DNA of 64,000 bases, taken from Puccinia triticina (taxonomy: Eukaryota; Basidiomycota; Pucciniomycetes; Pucciniales; Pucciniaceae). Location: contig NC_070574.1 in assembly GCF_026914185.1 (NCBI RefSeq), positions 2,666,501 to 2,730,500 of the forward strand. The letters are read 5' to 3'. Made by a program: the position numbers and the translations under genes. The notes under the pieces are model-generated. The model was not told where the DNA came from, searched no databases, and saw nothing but the letters and a program-made list of their open reading frames with translations. Positions 11,063 to 21,884 of the stretch are shown here, piece by piece (positions within the stretch are counted from its first letter, which is position 1; each line of letters starts with the position of its first letter).

Positions 11063-11707
11063 ATGCATCAGCTTGTCAACTGGATTCAGCACCTGATTTC
11101 AACTACCAACACTGAAAACATACCTCCAAATGAATTTCAAACTCTGAAAACAGAACTAGCTGAGCTGCAAGCCTCAGTTGACCAATTTACACAATCTACC
11201 ATCAGAGCACATGCATCAAGAATCCTTCAACACCTTGCAACCATGAGTGGCCAGTTTGTTGGTCCTGGATGGAACAGTCAAACTCCCTTTATGCATGTGA
11301 ATTACGAACTCAACCTTGTCACCCTGCTCAAGGAAATACAACCTTTTCTACTAGACGTCCTCAAGTACACCAATCAACCACATGATGAACTCAGAGCATC
11401 TTTTTTGGCGCAAGGTGAACAGATCTCAGCGCTAAACCACAAGGTTAACTCAGTCATGCAAAAGCTGCAGACTGCCAAGGAGAAAGCAACAAAAACCAAG
11501 AGCATGAATGCTGTATACAACTTTGTGCACTCTGTTGAACAGATTCTCTGCCGTCGCCTCAACATTAATGAACCCTGGTCTATCACCATCACTCAAGTGC
11601 TCAAGTCACATAAGACCAACTGGCCTGCAGTGAAGACTGCTCTTAAGCGTGGAGATTTAAGCAGGGATTTCCTCCTTGAAACAATCAGGCAGATTAAGAA
11701 AGAATGA
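11063..11707 (+). CDS. Unrecognised helical protein ORF (214 aa)
   Basis: An uninterrupted frame starts at the first ATG after the hairpin array (MHQLVNWIQHLISTT) and ends at TGA 11705-11707. The protein is rich in Leu, Gln, Lys and Ala, with likely coiled-coil stretches (FQTLKTELAELQASVDQFTQ and ISALNHKVNSVMQKLQTAK) and a basic C-terminus ending RQIKKE. No family is recognised. After the stop, another frame still reads like protein (LLPMALDNLSLTPSKIEML, then LPDLPDSAMLDDLKEEA) with stops. The ORF may therefore be the undamaged part of a longer decayed gene, or a separate gene. Upstream regulatory sequence would have to lie in or before the array. Confidence 0.5.
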   Translation: MHQLVNWIQHLISTTNTENIPPNEFQTLKTELAELQASVDQFTQSTIRAHASRILQHLATMSGQFVGPGWNSQTPFMHVNYELNLVTLLKEIQPFLLDVLKYTNQPHDELRASFLAQGEQISALNHKVNSVMQKLQTAKEKATKTKSMNAVYNFVHSVEQILCRRLNINEPWSITITQVLKSHKTNWPAVKTALKRGDLSRDFLLETIRQIKKE

Positions 11708-13162
11708 CTTGAGTATGGCCATGCTTCAAAATCTACAGCTATGGGCCTGGTTCTCTCACAGAGCTGCTTCCAATGGCTTTGGATAACCTTTCACTCACCC
11801 CTAGCAAGATTGAGATGCTTTGACACCTTCTGGCCTGGATTTTGCCAGACCTCCCAGACTCGGCAATGCTGGACGATCTCAAAGAAGAAGCTTAAAAATT
11901 CCTCCTCTGTGTACATGACTTCTGTTCGACCATGTCCGACCTACATGTGTACCTCCAGTACGGACTCTTCAGTAGATCTCATCCTTCTCTCCTTGTAGCT
12001 CTTGTCCTCTTGTTCCTTGTCCAATCTGAACAATTTCCTACTTACATCTTCATCACCAATTGCTATAGACTTTGAAACTAACTGGAATACATGTATCTCA
12101 TGGAATTTATGACTGCAAGACCCACCTGATTGGGGTTTGGTTTAAGATACCTAATCCCAGCTTCACAACTCCACACCTCCCTCTGCATAAATAACATCAT
12201 TCAACTACAGCCTCAAGTTAATTCAGGGGTTTTGCCTATCACAGCCTGCATAAACGTCACATCATACATGTTGAGATACACCACAATGTGGTCAGATCAA
12301 TCAACCATCAACAGCGCCAAATTATTATAGTTTCATATAATAAAGTACAATACAAACTACATAATAAATATCTTTAGTACAAATACTTTACATTAAATCT
12401 TTTCTCTCAGATTTCACGTCTTTTTATCACCCAGAAAACCTGTGATATTCCACTCAGCAGGAATCAATCACGCCACAAATTAGCACAGTAAAACATCAGT
12501 TTCACACAAAGATTCATACTCATACTAGGTGCACAGCTATTTCTGGGTGTTTTTGTTTTCACACATATTTCCCCTCAATGATTTGCATTCACATGTTGGT
12601 AAATCTCATCTTAGAAATGATTATCTTTCCCAAATTAGTCATTTTATTTCACATTACATTAATTCCTTTTCACACTATATTAATTTTTATTCACACTCTG
12701 ATAATTTATTTCACACTACATACATTATTGTACATCAAAAAAACCACTCTTAGACAAGTTTTCATCTATAAAAGGAGGCCTTTCTTGCCCCTTCCTGTTT
12801 CCTTTTTCCCCATGCTTGCACTAAATAGTAATATTAAGAAATTACTTCCGCATTCATCACTTTATTATAGTTAGATCATCATAGTTAAGAATTAGATCAT
12901 AAATTTAGAAATTGATAATTATAACTTTCCCTTGATAACAAACCCAATCACTTCATTTAAAACATCTCTTTATGCGCACAAAACCTGGTTCTTAGGTTCT
13001 GAAAAAGCTAGATAATAGAATAATTCAGTAGATTGCGCCACACTAAAATTCTTCCAGAGTTTATTTTACGAAGGCCTTCAAGCACCTTTAGCCTAAACTT
13101 TCCTGGTTTTTGCTATATTCCCTTCCAAGCTTGGATCACGCCTTGCGTAGAAGTTCCACAAC
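11708..13162. other. AT-rich spacer with decayed coding traces at its start
   Basis: 11708-12000 keeps short protein-like fragments in shifting frames, probably continuing the preceding ORF. 12300-12960 is very AT-rich with repeated TTTCACAC/ATTCACAC motifs. No gene is supported. Confidence 0.45.
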
Positions 13163-14186
13163 CGGCGCATAATTTTCAAAGTTCATCGTCAAACCTCCCA
13201 AGGCAATGATTTGACATCAACTTGCCGCAGCTATGGCAAAAAGAAGTCCCAGTGAGGCAAGACCGCCAATCACCATCTCCTGACGGGGTAAGGCTAGCCT
13301 TCTGCACAGCAGACCTCCTAGCCCCGTCGGGCAGGAGTTGCAATCAATGAGCCGGCAATCTCACCACCTTACAACGGTGCTGCAAAACTGTGCTGGCCCA
13401 CTTTCCAAAACAAAATGCCCTGTATTTGTCCCGGCAAGAATACCACCCAGCCATGGGCATGGCATCACAGCACAGCCCCATCACGGGCATGGCTACCCGC
13501 CACGCATTTATGTACCTAGATATGTAAATAAAAAAAGTTGTTTGTACAGAAAAACTGTAATGTAATGATGTTGAATTAACCATAACAGACCATAACTCTG
13601 CATTCTGAATTCATTCATTCTCCGCGGCCTCTTTGTTGTTGGAAACACTCCCACCTGCCCCAAGCCAGGCAGCCAATCCTCCCTCTAACATCGGAATGAG
13701 GTGTTGGATGTGCTCTTCTCCCCTCGGGACATTGGCGACCTCCTTATTCCCAGGAAATTTGCCAGAATTGAAAACAAATATGCATACCAGCATCTTTATG
13801 CACCACAGTGGTGTTGTTTTCCTCGGCTTCTTTCCGCTGAACACAAACCCGACCTGTGGCTGATGCCTCACACCCTCCTGCAATGGAAATGGATGATGAG
13901 CGCTGGAATGTGAAGAAAATTTGATGTGGGTTGCGGATTAGCATGTCAGCAATGATCCTTGTTTGCATTATCAAAGTGTCGCCAAGAGGCCAAACTGTTC
14001 AGCTCCACGGGTGGCAGGTGGTCAGTTTGCATAAAAGGAGCTTGGTCCTTTGGCCGCAGGGGATACTCTCTCCTCTCAGCTTGATGTGGAAATCATTCAG
14101 CCACCTACCAAGCTTGAAGTCATGGTGAAGATGGTGAAAATGCTGCTCTGCCTCCCGGCAAGCCTCTGCTCTCAATATACATATGC

Positions 14187-15119
14187 ATTTGTACACATTT
14201 GTTTAGGAATACAGACCAATGAGACCAGCAGGAACCCTTTTGGAAAACTGCTTGGTTAAACTCAGCTGTGTTGAAAGGCAAGCCCTTCCGCGGTCCCCAG
14301 AACCCAGACCCGCTGCAACCAAAAAGGAAGCATGCGCGGTTAAGCCCAGACCCAGCAGCGCGGACAGGTAAGCCCTTCCGCACTTGCCCAGACCAAAACC
14401 CTAACCTGCGAGCTAATGTATTGGTTCGCAGATTGCAGAAGCAAACAAGGTGAGAACCTTTTTGGTAATTGCTCCAGACCAAGACCAGCACAAGACAAAG
14501 TTAAAAACGTTGTACGTACCGAGACAACTCCGGCAGACCTGATAACCAAGGCTGACCGCAAGTTTGTTCTTACTCAGAAAACTTGCAGAACGACTTGGAA
14601 TTAACCCAAAGAACCCCAAAGACCTCTTGGAGGAAATTGAAGTTCAAAAAGTAGACTCAGAAGCTACAAAACCGTACGCACCAGACGACGCAAGAGACTC
14701 AAGCTATTTAAGCTATCTGCTCATAACTCCCAGAACCAGACAGAGAAGACAGAAGCAGAAAAAGAGCTAGTTAGCTCTATTTCAATCAACAGTCAACGAG
14801 CTGAGAGATTATCGACATCATCGCATGCTTGAGAACCCGGTGCAGTCACAAAAGTAAGATGACAGTTGCCTTCATTGACGGCAGCGCACTCGGCTAACAA
14901 GTCACTCTAGATCTTCACATTCTTCCCCACATCAGACGTTGCTCAGACCAGACAAAGCATTCCTAAGACCTTTACAAGAGACAGAACCACATGTTCTGCT
15001 TTCAGGTAAATAAAGCACATTACTTTTGTTTCACAACAGCGTTGTAATTAGTTAGATAACTGTAGAGTCTAACAAATGAATATATTTCAGTTATTCCAAT
15101 TCTTTTAATTTGTACACAT
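14187..15119. other. Probable insertion inside repeat copy 1, flanked by a 12-bp direct repeat
   Basis: Relative to copy 2, about 920 bp are extra between the second and third shared blocks. They are bounded by ATTTGTACACAT at 14187-14198 and again at 15108-15119. The interior has repeated GGTAAGCCCTTCCGC-type segments (14276 and 14367) and a frame containing KLAERLGINPKNPKDLLEE, which ends at 14770. This could be a target-site duplication or an ancestral repeat. Confidence 0.4.
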
Positions 15120-15510
15120 GTACATCTGGTTTCCAAATTTCTGACCATCCCCTGTACATAGCTCTTGTATTTCTGTTTTCTTCCCTCGCTTCCAGCTTCC
15201 CTTTTGTGTATATTTTTTTTGTTGTATTGTGTTTTCCGGGCAGATTTTTTCCTGCCTCGGATGTGTGCACAATAAACAATGACTGTCTCTAATATTTCTC
15301 ACAGTTATTCGTGGCATTGCGCGTTGCACATCGCGCCCCACTACCACGAGCAAGCGGGCAATACCTGCCAGTTTCATCTTGCCGCGGACAGTTGCACGCG
15401 GTAGTTGTGGTGGGGTGCTGTACATATGGTGTGCAATTTTTTTGCTGTGTGGTTTATGGGCCACTGTGTATAGGCCGTCTGTTCTGGCCACCCCGTTTGG
15501 TGGACAGGCT

Positions 15511-15607
15511 GCAAGCAGCCGACTAACATCGGCTGCTTGCGTCTGGTGATGTGGGGTTTGGACGGCGGATTGGGCAATGGAATGGGAGACGGCTTCATGA
15601 AGCCGTC
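15511..15607 (+). other. Paired hairpins in the tail of repeat copy 1
   Basis: 15511-15540 forms a perfect 12-bp stem (GCAAGCAGCCGA with TCGGCTGCTTGC, loop CTAACA). 15588-15607 forms an 8-bp stem (GACGGCTT with AAGCCGTC, loop CATG). Both are conserved at 20563-20590 and 20639-20658 with compensatory changes. A third small hairpin (CACGG..CCGTG) follows at 15619. Confidence 0.65.
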
Positions 15608-15745
15608 GTGGGTCCTGGCACGGGGCCCGTGACTGGGCCGTATGTTGTTTTGGGGGAGGTCCTGTCGTGAGACGTAAGGATCAGCCCGTCCCCAGACGTT
15701 CTAGTGCACCCGGGGTGTAGGTGGAGGATTGACCAGGAAGGAAGC

Positions 15746-16069
15746 ATGTCTTGCCAGGGTTACGGGTAATCAGGAGCCGGCCATGTGGCCAATCAACTCG
15801 GTGCGACGATGTCTGACTTGCTGCCCTAAATGGGTACGGCGGGCAGAGTGATGTATGGCCTGGAGCTCAAAATCATCTTGGTTGGCACTAACAGCTTGTT
15901 GCTAGAAACAAGGAAGGCAAAATCATCATCAGATTCCCTAGCTTGATGAGCGCATATCTTGATAATCCATTGGAAACAAACCAAGTGCTTGATGAGGAGG
16001 GATAGCTGCACACTGGCAATCTAGGATTTCTTGACAATCACGGAAGACTTAAAGAAATCATCATTGTTA
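15746..16069. other. Spacer, nothing recognised
   Basis: No open frame or repeat stands out between the end of the dispersed repeat and the Harbinger-type MITE. Confidence 0.4.
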
Positions 16070-16433
16070 GAGCATCTGCATTGGTGCAGGAGCAAGTCCG
16101 GTAGTAGCAGATTAGCTTACTACCAGATTATTGCTAATCTTGGCCATCAACCACATTGGTGAGTGCCAGTTCAATGTGTAAGTATGGTGTATGCACCTGC
16201 AGCTTATTTCAGCTGTGTTTGGTGCATACATTTGAGTGGGGAGCAGTGCCCGCATGCATGGGAATATGCATGCAAGGCTTACTCCCAGGATTAGCAAGGA
16301 GTAAATTTACTCCTCCTTAGTCCAAATTGGACTCCAAGGAGGAGTTTAGTCCGACTGAATTGGACCCAATGCGGTTGCCAAGGAGGATTAGCTACGCTAA
16401 TCCCTCCTTAATCCGCGACCGATGCGGATGCTC
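16070..16433. mobile_element. PIF/Harbinger-type MITE with TTA target duplication
   Basis: The left end GAGCATCTGCATTGGTGCAG matches the reverse complement of the right end (GAGCATCCGCATCGGTCGCG). The element is flanked by TTA at 16067-16069 and 16434-16436. Terminal GAGCATC..GCAT..GGT repeats and a TTA duplication are typical of Harbinger/Tourist-like non-autonomous elements. The 364-bp interior has further inverted motifs (AGGAGTAAATTTACTCCT) and no coding capacity. Confidence 0.8.
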
Positions 16434-16470
16434 TTAAGGGGTAAGCTGTCTGTTTCCTCATACCGCTCCA

Positions 16471-16650
16471 GTGCTCAAAGAACAGCCCGGCCTCTCATGC
16501 AACTCTATGATATGCAGATATCAAGTATCTCCTTTGGACTTGGAAATGTTGATCATCAAAATGGATGCTGTCAACAAGGTTGCAGTCATATCTTTTTACT
16601 GCAACGACCAAGCCACAGAGTTCCCAAGGGCTTACATCGTCTCCCAAGGG
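16471..16650 (+). pseudogene. Scrap of a 4-coumarate/acyl-CoA ligase C-terminal domain
   Basis: One plus frame reads MICRYQVSPLDLEMLIIK, then VNKVAVISFYCNDQATEFPR, then AYIVSQGD. This follows the C-terminal subdomain of AMP-forming 4CL-type ligases (the pattern K-Y-x-V-x-P-x-(D/E)-L-E ... AAVIxxx(D/E)xxATExPRAYVV). The catalytic lysine region is not found downstream, where only short shifting frames remain. No start, introns or upstream domain are present, so this is a displaced, decayed gene fragment. Confidence 0.5.
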
Positions 16651-18254
16651 GATCAGCTACATAGCCGCGCTCTGTGAAATTGTCAACAGTAATATCTCTC
16701 AATGTGAGTTTGTCCATCATCCCCGTTACAACAATCTCACCAAACTGGCTCTCCAAGTCAAAGGTTTTTTGAATCCCACATGGTTCATTACAAGTGGCCA
16801 GTCTGCACTTTCTGGCTGCCTTGGCTATCATTCAATCTTTGGCAGACATTAAAATCTGATGCTCACCAACTGCCTTTCATTCTTTCTTTGCGCCAACAAC
16901 AACCACCCTAATGTATAGAAAAGGTTGAGGGATAATATTATCCTAATCTCACACATCGCAAAGTCTCCTAGTGGAAAGGTTCTCAAAAGAATCCCAGTGC
17001 CACTCAAGGATTCAAGATTCCCCTGTACCTGCCAAAAGTTGTTCCGTCCAAGCTTGAAGTTGTAAATCTTGCTTGCTTCCATGCTTTTTTTCTCGAAACA
17101 ATTTCACTGTTTTAATTGTACTAGAGGCCAAGGCGGCTCCGCCGCTGCAGGGAAAAAAGGCCCAAGGTCACAGTTGTGGGTGGAAAGTTACTGTGCACCG
17201 TTTTTAAGCTTGTCCAGATGGTCTGGGGGCAAAAAAATGAATAAATAGGCCTTTTAAAAAGTTTTGGAAAATATGAGTTCATTTCAAATGCTTGATTGCA
17301 ATAAGCGTAACAGCATGCTTAGCTATACACCCACTTATACTACACTGGATTATCCCACTTTTCAGCTTGGTTTTCCTCTTGAAGCTGCATAACATACACC
17401 AGGCTGAAAACAGAGGCAATGTGTCCACATTGCCTGTGTTTTGGGCCCTGATTTTTTATTTGGTTGAGGGAAACCAATTGCTTGTTACCAAGAGCAGGGA
17501 GTTGCATTAGGTGTTCCACATAGATGTTCATCCTTGCTTCAGTGCTTCCCCTCATCTAAAATCACTATATTATCTACTCAATGGTTTTTTTATCCCACCA
17601 TCTCAATTGAATTTTTCTAAAGTCTCAAGTAATATTTGATGAAAATTTCATTGTACCTAGATGGAAAGATCAATGCAGTTATTTCTATTTCTTATTAACC
17701 TCCAGGTTGGTATTTAAAAATGATTGGGAGTGGTGGCATCATGAATGAGTCAAACTGCCAGATTCATGAAAAAATGAGGCAAGCTGACACTTGGTTCCTG
17801 AGTGTGACATCAGCCAAACAAAGAAAAATCATCATGAGGAAGAAAGAAATATCAATTTTTTAGGTGCAAGGATCTGAATAAATCAAACAAATATCAGGAT
17901 AGACCTCAACACAGAAAAATGTGTTTTGTGTTGGGTATAACCCAATCAGTCAAGCATAAAAAGATATATTAACTCTGGTGCCCACTTCTTATGGCTGTTG
18001 TTATCAGAGGAAAACTAAGTGTTTCTTTAATATTTGTTTCAGCTCTTGCTATTTTAGACTTTCATGTGAAAGATCATGTGAAAGACCAGTTCTGCCACCG
18101 CTTCACTGCAGGATTTTGAATGAGCAGGGTTGTCGGGGAGAGAATTGGTGGTGGTGAGGGTGGGGGAGAATCCTTGCGGGTTCGGAGTAGGGGAGCGCGT
18201 GGTTTCCTCTCGTCGAGGATGTAATCAGATGGACGGAGAGGGCGGGCGCGGACT
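16651..18254. other. Gene-free spacer with unassigned frames
   Basis: A minus-strand frame at 16831-16586 (FGEIVVTGMMDKLTLRDITV) and one at 17082-16849 are protein-like but unrecognised. At 17126 a GGCGGCTCCGCCGC palindrome preceded by CTAGAGG resembles 31857-31890. 17250-18060 is AT-rich with nothing recognised. Confidence 0.35.
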
Positions 18255-18502
18255 GGAGGATAGGGCAGGGGATTGATGGACATACATAGAAAGCGTTGAA
18301 GATCTCGGTCATGACATCGAGGAGCATGATGCTTCATGTGGGGCAGGCGAGGACCGGCGCCGAGGCAGGCGGAGCAATGGACGATGACAGGACCTTCACC
18401 GGCGTCGACGGCCTGCTGGACGCCCCCAGGGTGGGTGGGCTGCAGGTGGGTGGTGACTAAGGTGTCGAAGGCCTGGGCGGCAAGAGAATTGATTTCGTGG
18501 GC
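18255..18502 (-). pseudogene. Scrap of a protein tyrosine phosphatase catalytic domain
   Basis: The minus frame from 18502 reads HEINSLAAQAFDTLVTTH, then AVDAGEGPVIVHCSA. The latter is the start of the PTP signature (HCxAGxxRTG), with the HCSA codons at 18380-18369. The next residues (CLGAGPR) no longer match, and a different frame continues with LDVMTEIFNAFY, which resembles the helix after the P-loop. The catalytic Cys is present but the loop Arg is lost by a frameshift. No start or remaining domain is visible, so it is an inactive fragment. Confidence 0.55.
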
Positions 18503-18509
18503 GGCCCGC

Positions 18510-18775
18510 TATGACCGGCACAGACCGGTCATCGGAGATCCGAGTCCCCTCAATGACCGGCACAGACCGGTCATTGGGAGGAGATCTTAGTCCCCTTGAT
18601 GACCGGTGCAGACAGACCGGTCATTGGGAGGAGATCTGAGTCCCATCGATGGCCAGTCAGACCGGTCAACCGGCCATCGGGAGGTGTGAGTTCCCTCAAT
18701 GGCCAGTCAGACCAGTCATTGAGAGGTATTAGCCCCCTCAATGGCCGGTCTGACCCGTCATCCAGAGATGTGCAG
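18510..18775. repeat. Array of GACCGG/CCGGTCAT hairpins
   Basis: About five units of 45-60 bp each carry ATGACCGG (or ATGGCCAG/ATGGCCGG) followed within 10-15 nt by CCGGTCAT or its variant, spaced by GAG..GAGTCCC/CTC segments. The same motif family builds the palindromic element at 41302-42185 and 50518-50838. Confidence 0.75.
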
Positions 18776-19572
18776 GCCGCCAAGGAGGTTGAAGCCTCCC
18801 CAGCAAGCGAGGGCACATTCCGACTGCTTGAAGCCAAATTCCTCGGATTCGGAACAACCCTGGATGTCCCTGACTGGTCATCCAGAGGAGTAAACCTCTC
18901 AAGCTGACCTGTAAACACTTGGACGAGTGTGTACAGGACAGCATTTTTTCTGCCCAGGTGCAGGGCCCTGGCAACAGAGTTGTGTTCAGGCAGGTGCAAA
19001 GAATGTCAGAGCCCAGGAACCTTTGTCATGTGCGAGCTGGGACCAATACTTAAAGGGCTACACCACGGGCGCACAAATTTCAAAGTTCGTCGTCAAACCG
19101 CCCAAGGCGAAAATTTGACATCGAACCGCCGCAGGTACGGCAACTGTCAGTCCCCATCAGGCAAGACGGCCGAAAGCCATCCACCGACGGGGCTAGGCCA
19201 GCCTGCCCCAAACAGACCTTCTAGCCCCGTCGGGCATAAATTGCCGTCGAGCTGCCGGCAATCTGACCACATCACGACGGTGTCGCAATAGAGTGCCCGC
19301 CCGCCGTCCAAAACAACATTGCCCGTACTTGTCCCGGCAAGAATACCGCCCCACCACGGGCATGGCTTCACGACACAGCCCCTCCACAGGCACGCATCAT
19401 ACCACGGCCCCATCACCGGCATGGCTCCAGGCCACGCAGTGGGAATGGCTCCCCCGGGGCCGCTGCCTCCCCTGCGGGCTACCCCGGGCGCCTACCCCCA
19501 AGGACCGCCCCAAGCACCACCCACCCCTCAAGCCAGCCTCTTCTCATCTCCATCCGCTCATCCGCAACCACC

Positions 19573-20103
19573 ATGGCCACCACAACCTCCTCCTCAGCAC
19601 ACTCCTCCTTCGCCCACCACCGGCCATCAAACCTCTCCATCGACATGCCCATCGCAACATCCTCAGTCGTCAACAAGACCGCCTCCAGATCCGCATCCCT
19701 CTACCAGAACTGTCTCGAAACCAGGGCCCTGCTCAGAAGAGTCCCGGGCTTCGAGCAAGGCCCATGGATCACCGAAACGAGAAACCCAAACAGTCTGCTC
19801 AATGGTACACCCACCCCCTTCCTCACACAGAAAAAACAAACAAACAAACAACTCACTGACTCACTCACTCATCCTTGCAACAGACTCGCCTACCGACCCC
19901 AACACCCCGCACTCCAAACACTCCTCCAATCCACTCGATCCAGTCACCCAGACCCTCGAAAAATTATAGGAGATACTTTCTTCTCTCAGCTGGATGCGGA
20001 CACCATTCGGCCCCCCACTGAGCTCGAAGTCATGGCAAAGATGGCCATTCTTGCGGAAGAAAGTGCAGTTGCTGCTCTTGCTTCCGGTCCTGCAACCCGC
20101 TAA
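19573..20103 (+). CDS. Possible element-encoded protein, C-terminal part (176 codons)
   Basis: This frame ends with IGDTFFSQLDADTIRPPTEL, then EVMAKMAILAEESAVAALA. It is conserved in copy 1 at 14059-14165 (GDTLSSQLDVEIIQPPTKLE), which suggests that it, and not the overlapping proline-rich frame at 19319-19969, was the coding frame. The middle contains LYQNCLETRALLRRVPGFEQ. A microsatellite (CAAA)n/(ACTC)n at 19815-19865 interrupts the protein character and might be an intron. No family is recognised, and no convincing start codon or upstream exon was found. Confidence 0.35.
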   Translation: MATTTSSSAHSSFAHHRPSNLSIDMPIATSSVVNKTASRSASLYQNCLETRALLRRVPGFEQGPWITETRNPNSLLNGTPTPFLTQKKQTNKQLTDSLTHPCNRLAYRPQHPALQTLLQSTRSSHPDPRKIIGDTFFSQLDADTIRPPTELEVMAKMAILAEESAVAALASGPATR

Positions 20104-20562
20104 GCGTCCGCTCTCATGTTTCTGGACTGTTTGACCCCCCCACCTGTACATAAAAACTCCTATGTACATATTTCTCTTTTATTTCTGTGTTGCTGTTTGA
20201 CTCGTGTCCATGTTTCATCCCCCCTGTACACAAAACTCCTATTTCTCTTTTCTTTCTGTTTCATTTGTGTCTATAGTAGCTTTTTTGTATTGTGTTTGTT
20301 GGGGCAGATTGCTTTTCTATCCCTGATATGTGCACAATTAACAACTCACTCTTTTGTACTTGTTGGTGGCACTGTGTCATCTGAACACTTTGTGTGCCGC
20401 TGCCGCGAGCAAGCGGGCAATTCAACTGAGATTTTTGCAACCTTTATCTTGCCTTATAAGACGGTCACACGCCGTAGCTGAAGTACAATGCCGTACATAT
20501 GGCGTGCATTGGTTTCGGCCATTGGACGTCTGGTATGGCCAGCCTGTTTGGTTGACGTGATC

Positions 20563-20658
20563 CAAGCAGCTGGGTAACGTCAGCTGCTTGCGTCTTGTGA
20601 CGTTGGATTCAGACAGCGGAAGATGCGAGGGGGTGGAAGACGGCTCCACGGAGCCGTT
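20563..20658 (+). other. Paired hairpins in the tail of repeat copy 2
   Basis: 20563-20590 forms a 10-bp stem (CAAGCAGCTG with CAGCTGCTTG). 20639-20658 forms an 8-bp stem (GACGGCTC with GAGCCGTT, one G-T pair). The stem changes relative to copy 1 keep the pairing. Confidence 0.65.
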
Positions 20659-20785
20659 GTGGGGCCTGACACGGGGCCCGTAGCTTGGCCGTATGTCGTT
20701 GCAGGGGAGGTCCTGTCCTGAGACGGGAGGATCAGCCCGTCCCCAGACGTGCTCGTGCGCCCGGTGTGTAGGGGGAAGCTGTTTG

Positions 20786-21464
20786 TCCCCCCAGGGGATC
20801 TGGGTTTCGTCCCACCCCCTCCCTGAAGGCCCCCTGTTTCATTTGAGTAGGCTCCTTCTTGATTTCAAAAAACACAAATTTGATTTGAATCTTGAAAAAA
20901 ACTTTAAAATTTAAACTTCAAACTCACACAAAACAAAAAATATGACCACAATCAAAACATACAAAAAATAAAATAAACTCAAACAAAACCAAAAATTTAC
21001 ACTCAAACAAAACATAAACTCTAAATTCAAACAAACCATAAACTCTAAACTCAAGCAAGAAAACCAACTTGAACTTTTTAAACTCAAAAAACACGAATTT
21101 GAAACTTTTAATTTCTTTTGCCTGCAATTTCAATGAAATGCAGCATGAACCCATGAAGTCAGTTTCTGTGAAACTGTGGTTTTAATAAACTTGGATTCCA
21201 GGATGATTTACAACTGTTTTCAACAGCTGACTTCCAGTATTTTTCATGCCTATCCAATTTGCATTTACCAAAGGCCTCCAGCACAGTTATGGAAAAAAGT
21301 TACGGTAGGGAACTCCCTGGGGAGTGGGAAAGTATCTCCCCTGGTGAATGCAAATGAAATTGAGAGAACACAAAAAGGAATCATCTCAGCACCCTCTGCT
21401 CAATCTCCAACAGAGATTCCACAAAAGTTCTTCAAAAAATTTTCAGCAATTTCCCTTAACCAAA
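20786..21464. other. AT-rich spacer
   Basis: 20870-21110 is strongly A/C-biased with repeated AAACAAAACATAAACTC motifs. TGTGGTTTTAATAAACTT at 21174-21191 recurs at 34843-34860, probably another repeat end. No gene is seen. Confidence 0.4.
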
Positions 21465-21702
21465 CACTGCAAAAAAAACTTGGTCAGTTGACATGCAGGA
21501 TACTTAAGCCAAGCTGCCATTGTAACTCCATCTGAAAGCACAAGGGTCTTTGTTGGCACAGTCACTGTGCAAGGTGCACAGTGACTGTGCATTAAAGCTT
21601 GGGTTGAGTCAAACCTTGAGTAAGGCTGGTGTAACAACACAAGCTTCCTCAGAGTTACCGCATGTCAACTGCTCACAGTTGACACAGTTTTTTTTTGCAG
21701 TG
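21465..21702. mobile_element. MITE with CACTG ends and 3-bp target duplication, copy 1
   Basis: The ends are CACTGCAAAAAAAACT and its inverse, AGTTTTTTTTTGCAGTG, flanked by AAA on both sides. The interior carries short palindromes (GTCAACTGC.CACAGTTGAC and GCACAGTCACTGTGC). A copy in opposite orientation lies at 58625-58888. CACTG termini plus a 3-bp duplication fit the CACTA/CMC group; the assignment is inference. Confidence 0.75.
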
Positions 21703-21884
21703 AAAGGTACCAATATGAGCCTGAAGCTCTAGAACCTGAGGGCTGAGACTTTGTCCAGAAACGCTCATGAATTGAGCTGCTGCAGTCAGCACAGGCAGAT
21801 GTCTAAATGAAGGTGCATCAAAAATTGAAATTTAGTATAATCCTTTTAAGGTTGATAAGGCAAAAAAAATCACTTGTATTCATC

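Larger units (their letters stand above)
13163..15745 (+). repeat. Undescribed dispersed repeat, copy 1
   Basis: Three blocks match 19063-20785 in the same order and orientation, at roughly 70-80 percent by eye. They are 13163-13503 (CAAAGTTC.TCGTCAAACC, then TAGCCCCGTCGGGC, then CCCGGCAAGAATACC), 14059-14165 (GGGGATACTCTC..CTTGAAGTCATGG) and 15108-15745 (GTGCACAAT..CGAGCAAGCGGGCAAT..AGCCCGTCCCCAGACGT). Between the first two blocks a frame reads GDLLIPRKFARIENKYAYQH, possible element-encoded protein debris. The element class is unknown; no terminal repeats were found. Confidence 0.75.
19063..20785 (+). repeat. Undescribed dispersed repeat, copy 2
   Basis: Matches copy 1 (13163-15745) block by block and lacks its 920-bp insertion. 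Like copy 1 it carries inverted CCGACGGGGCTAG..CTAGCCCCGTCGG (19185-19235), several CACGGGCATGGC-type units (19355-19440) and the two tail hairpins. A GTGCACAATTAAC tail motif lies near 20330. Its GC-rich, proline-coding centre (19440-19800) replaces unrelated sequence in copy 1. Confidence 0.75.

Noticed and set aside
14416..14604. Copia RNase H C-terminus (TPADLITKADRKF resembles NPADLxTK)
   Set aside because: The match is a few residues, with no reverse transcriptase sequence nearby.
19319..19969. 216-codon proline-rich protein
   Set aside because: GC-rich Pro/Ser composition arises easily. The overlapping frame ending at 20103 is the one conserved in the other repeat copy.
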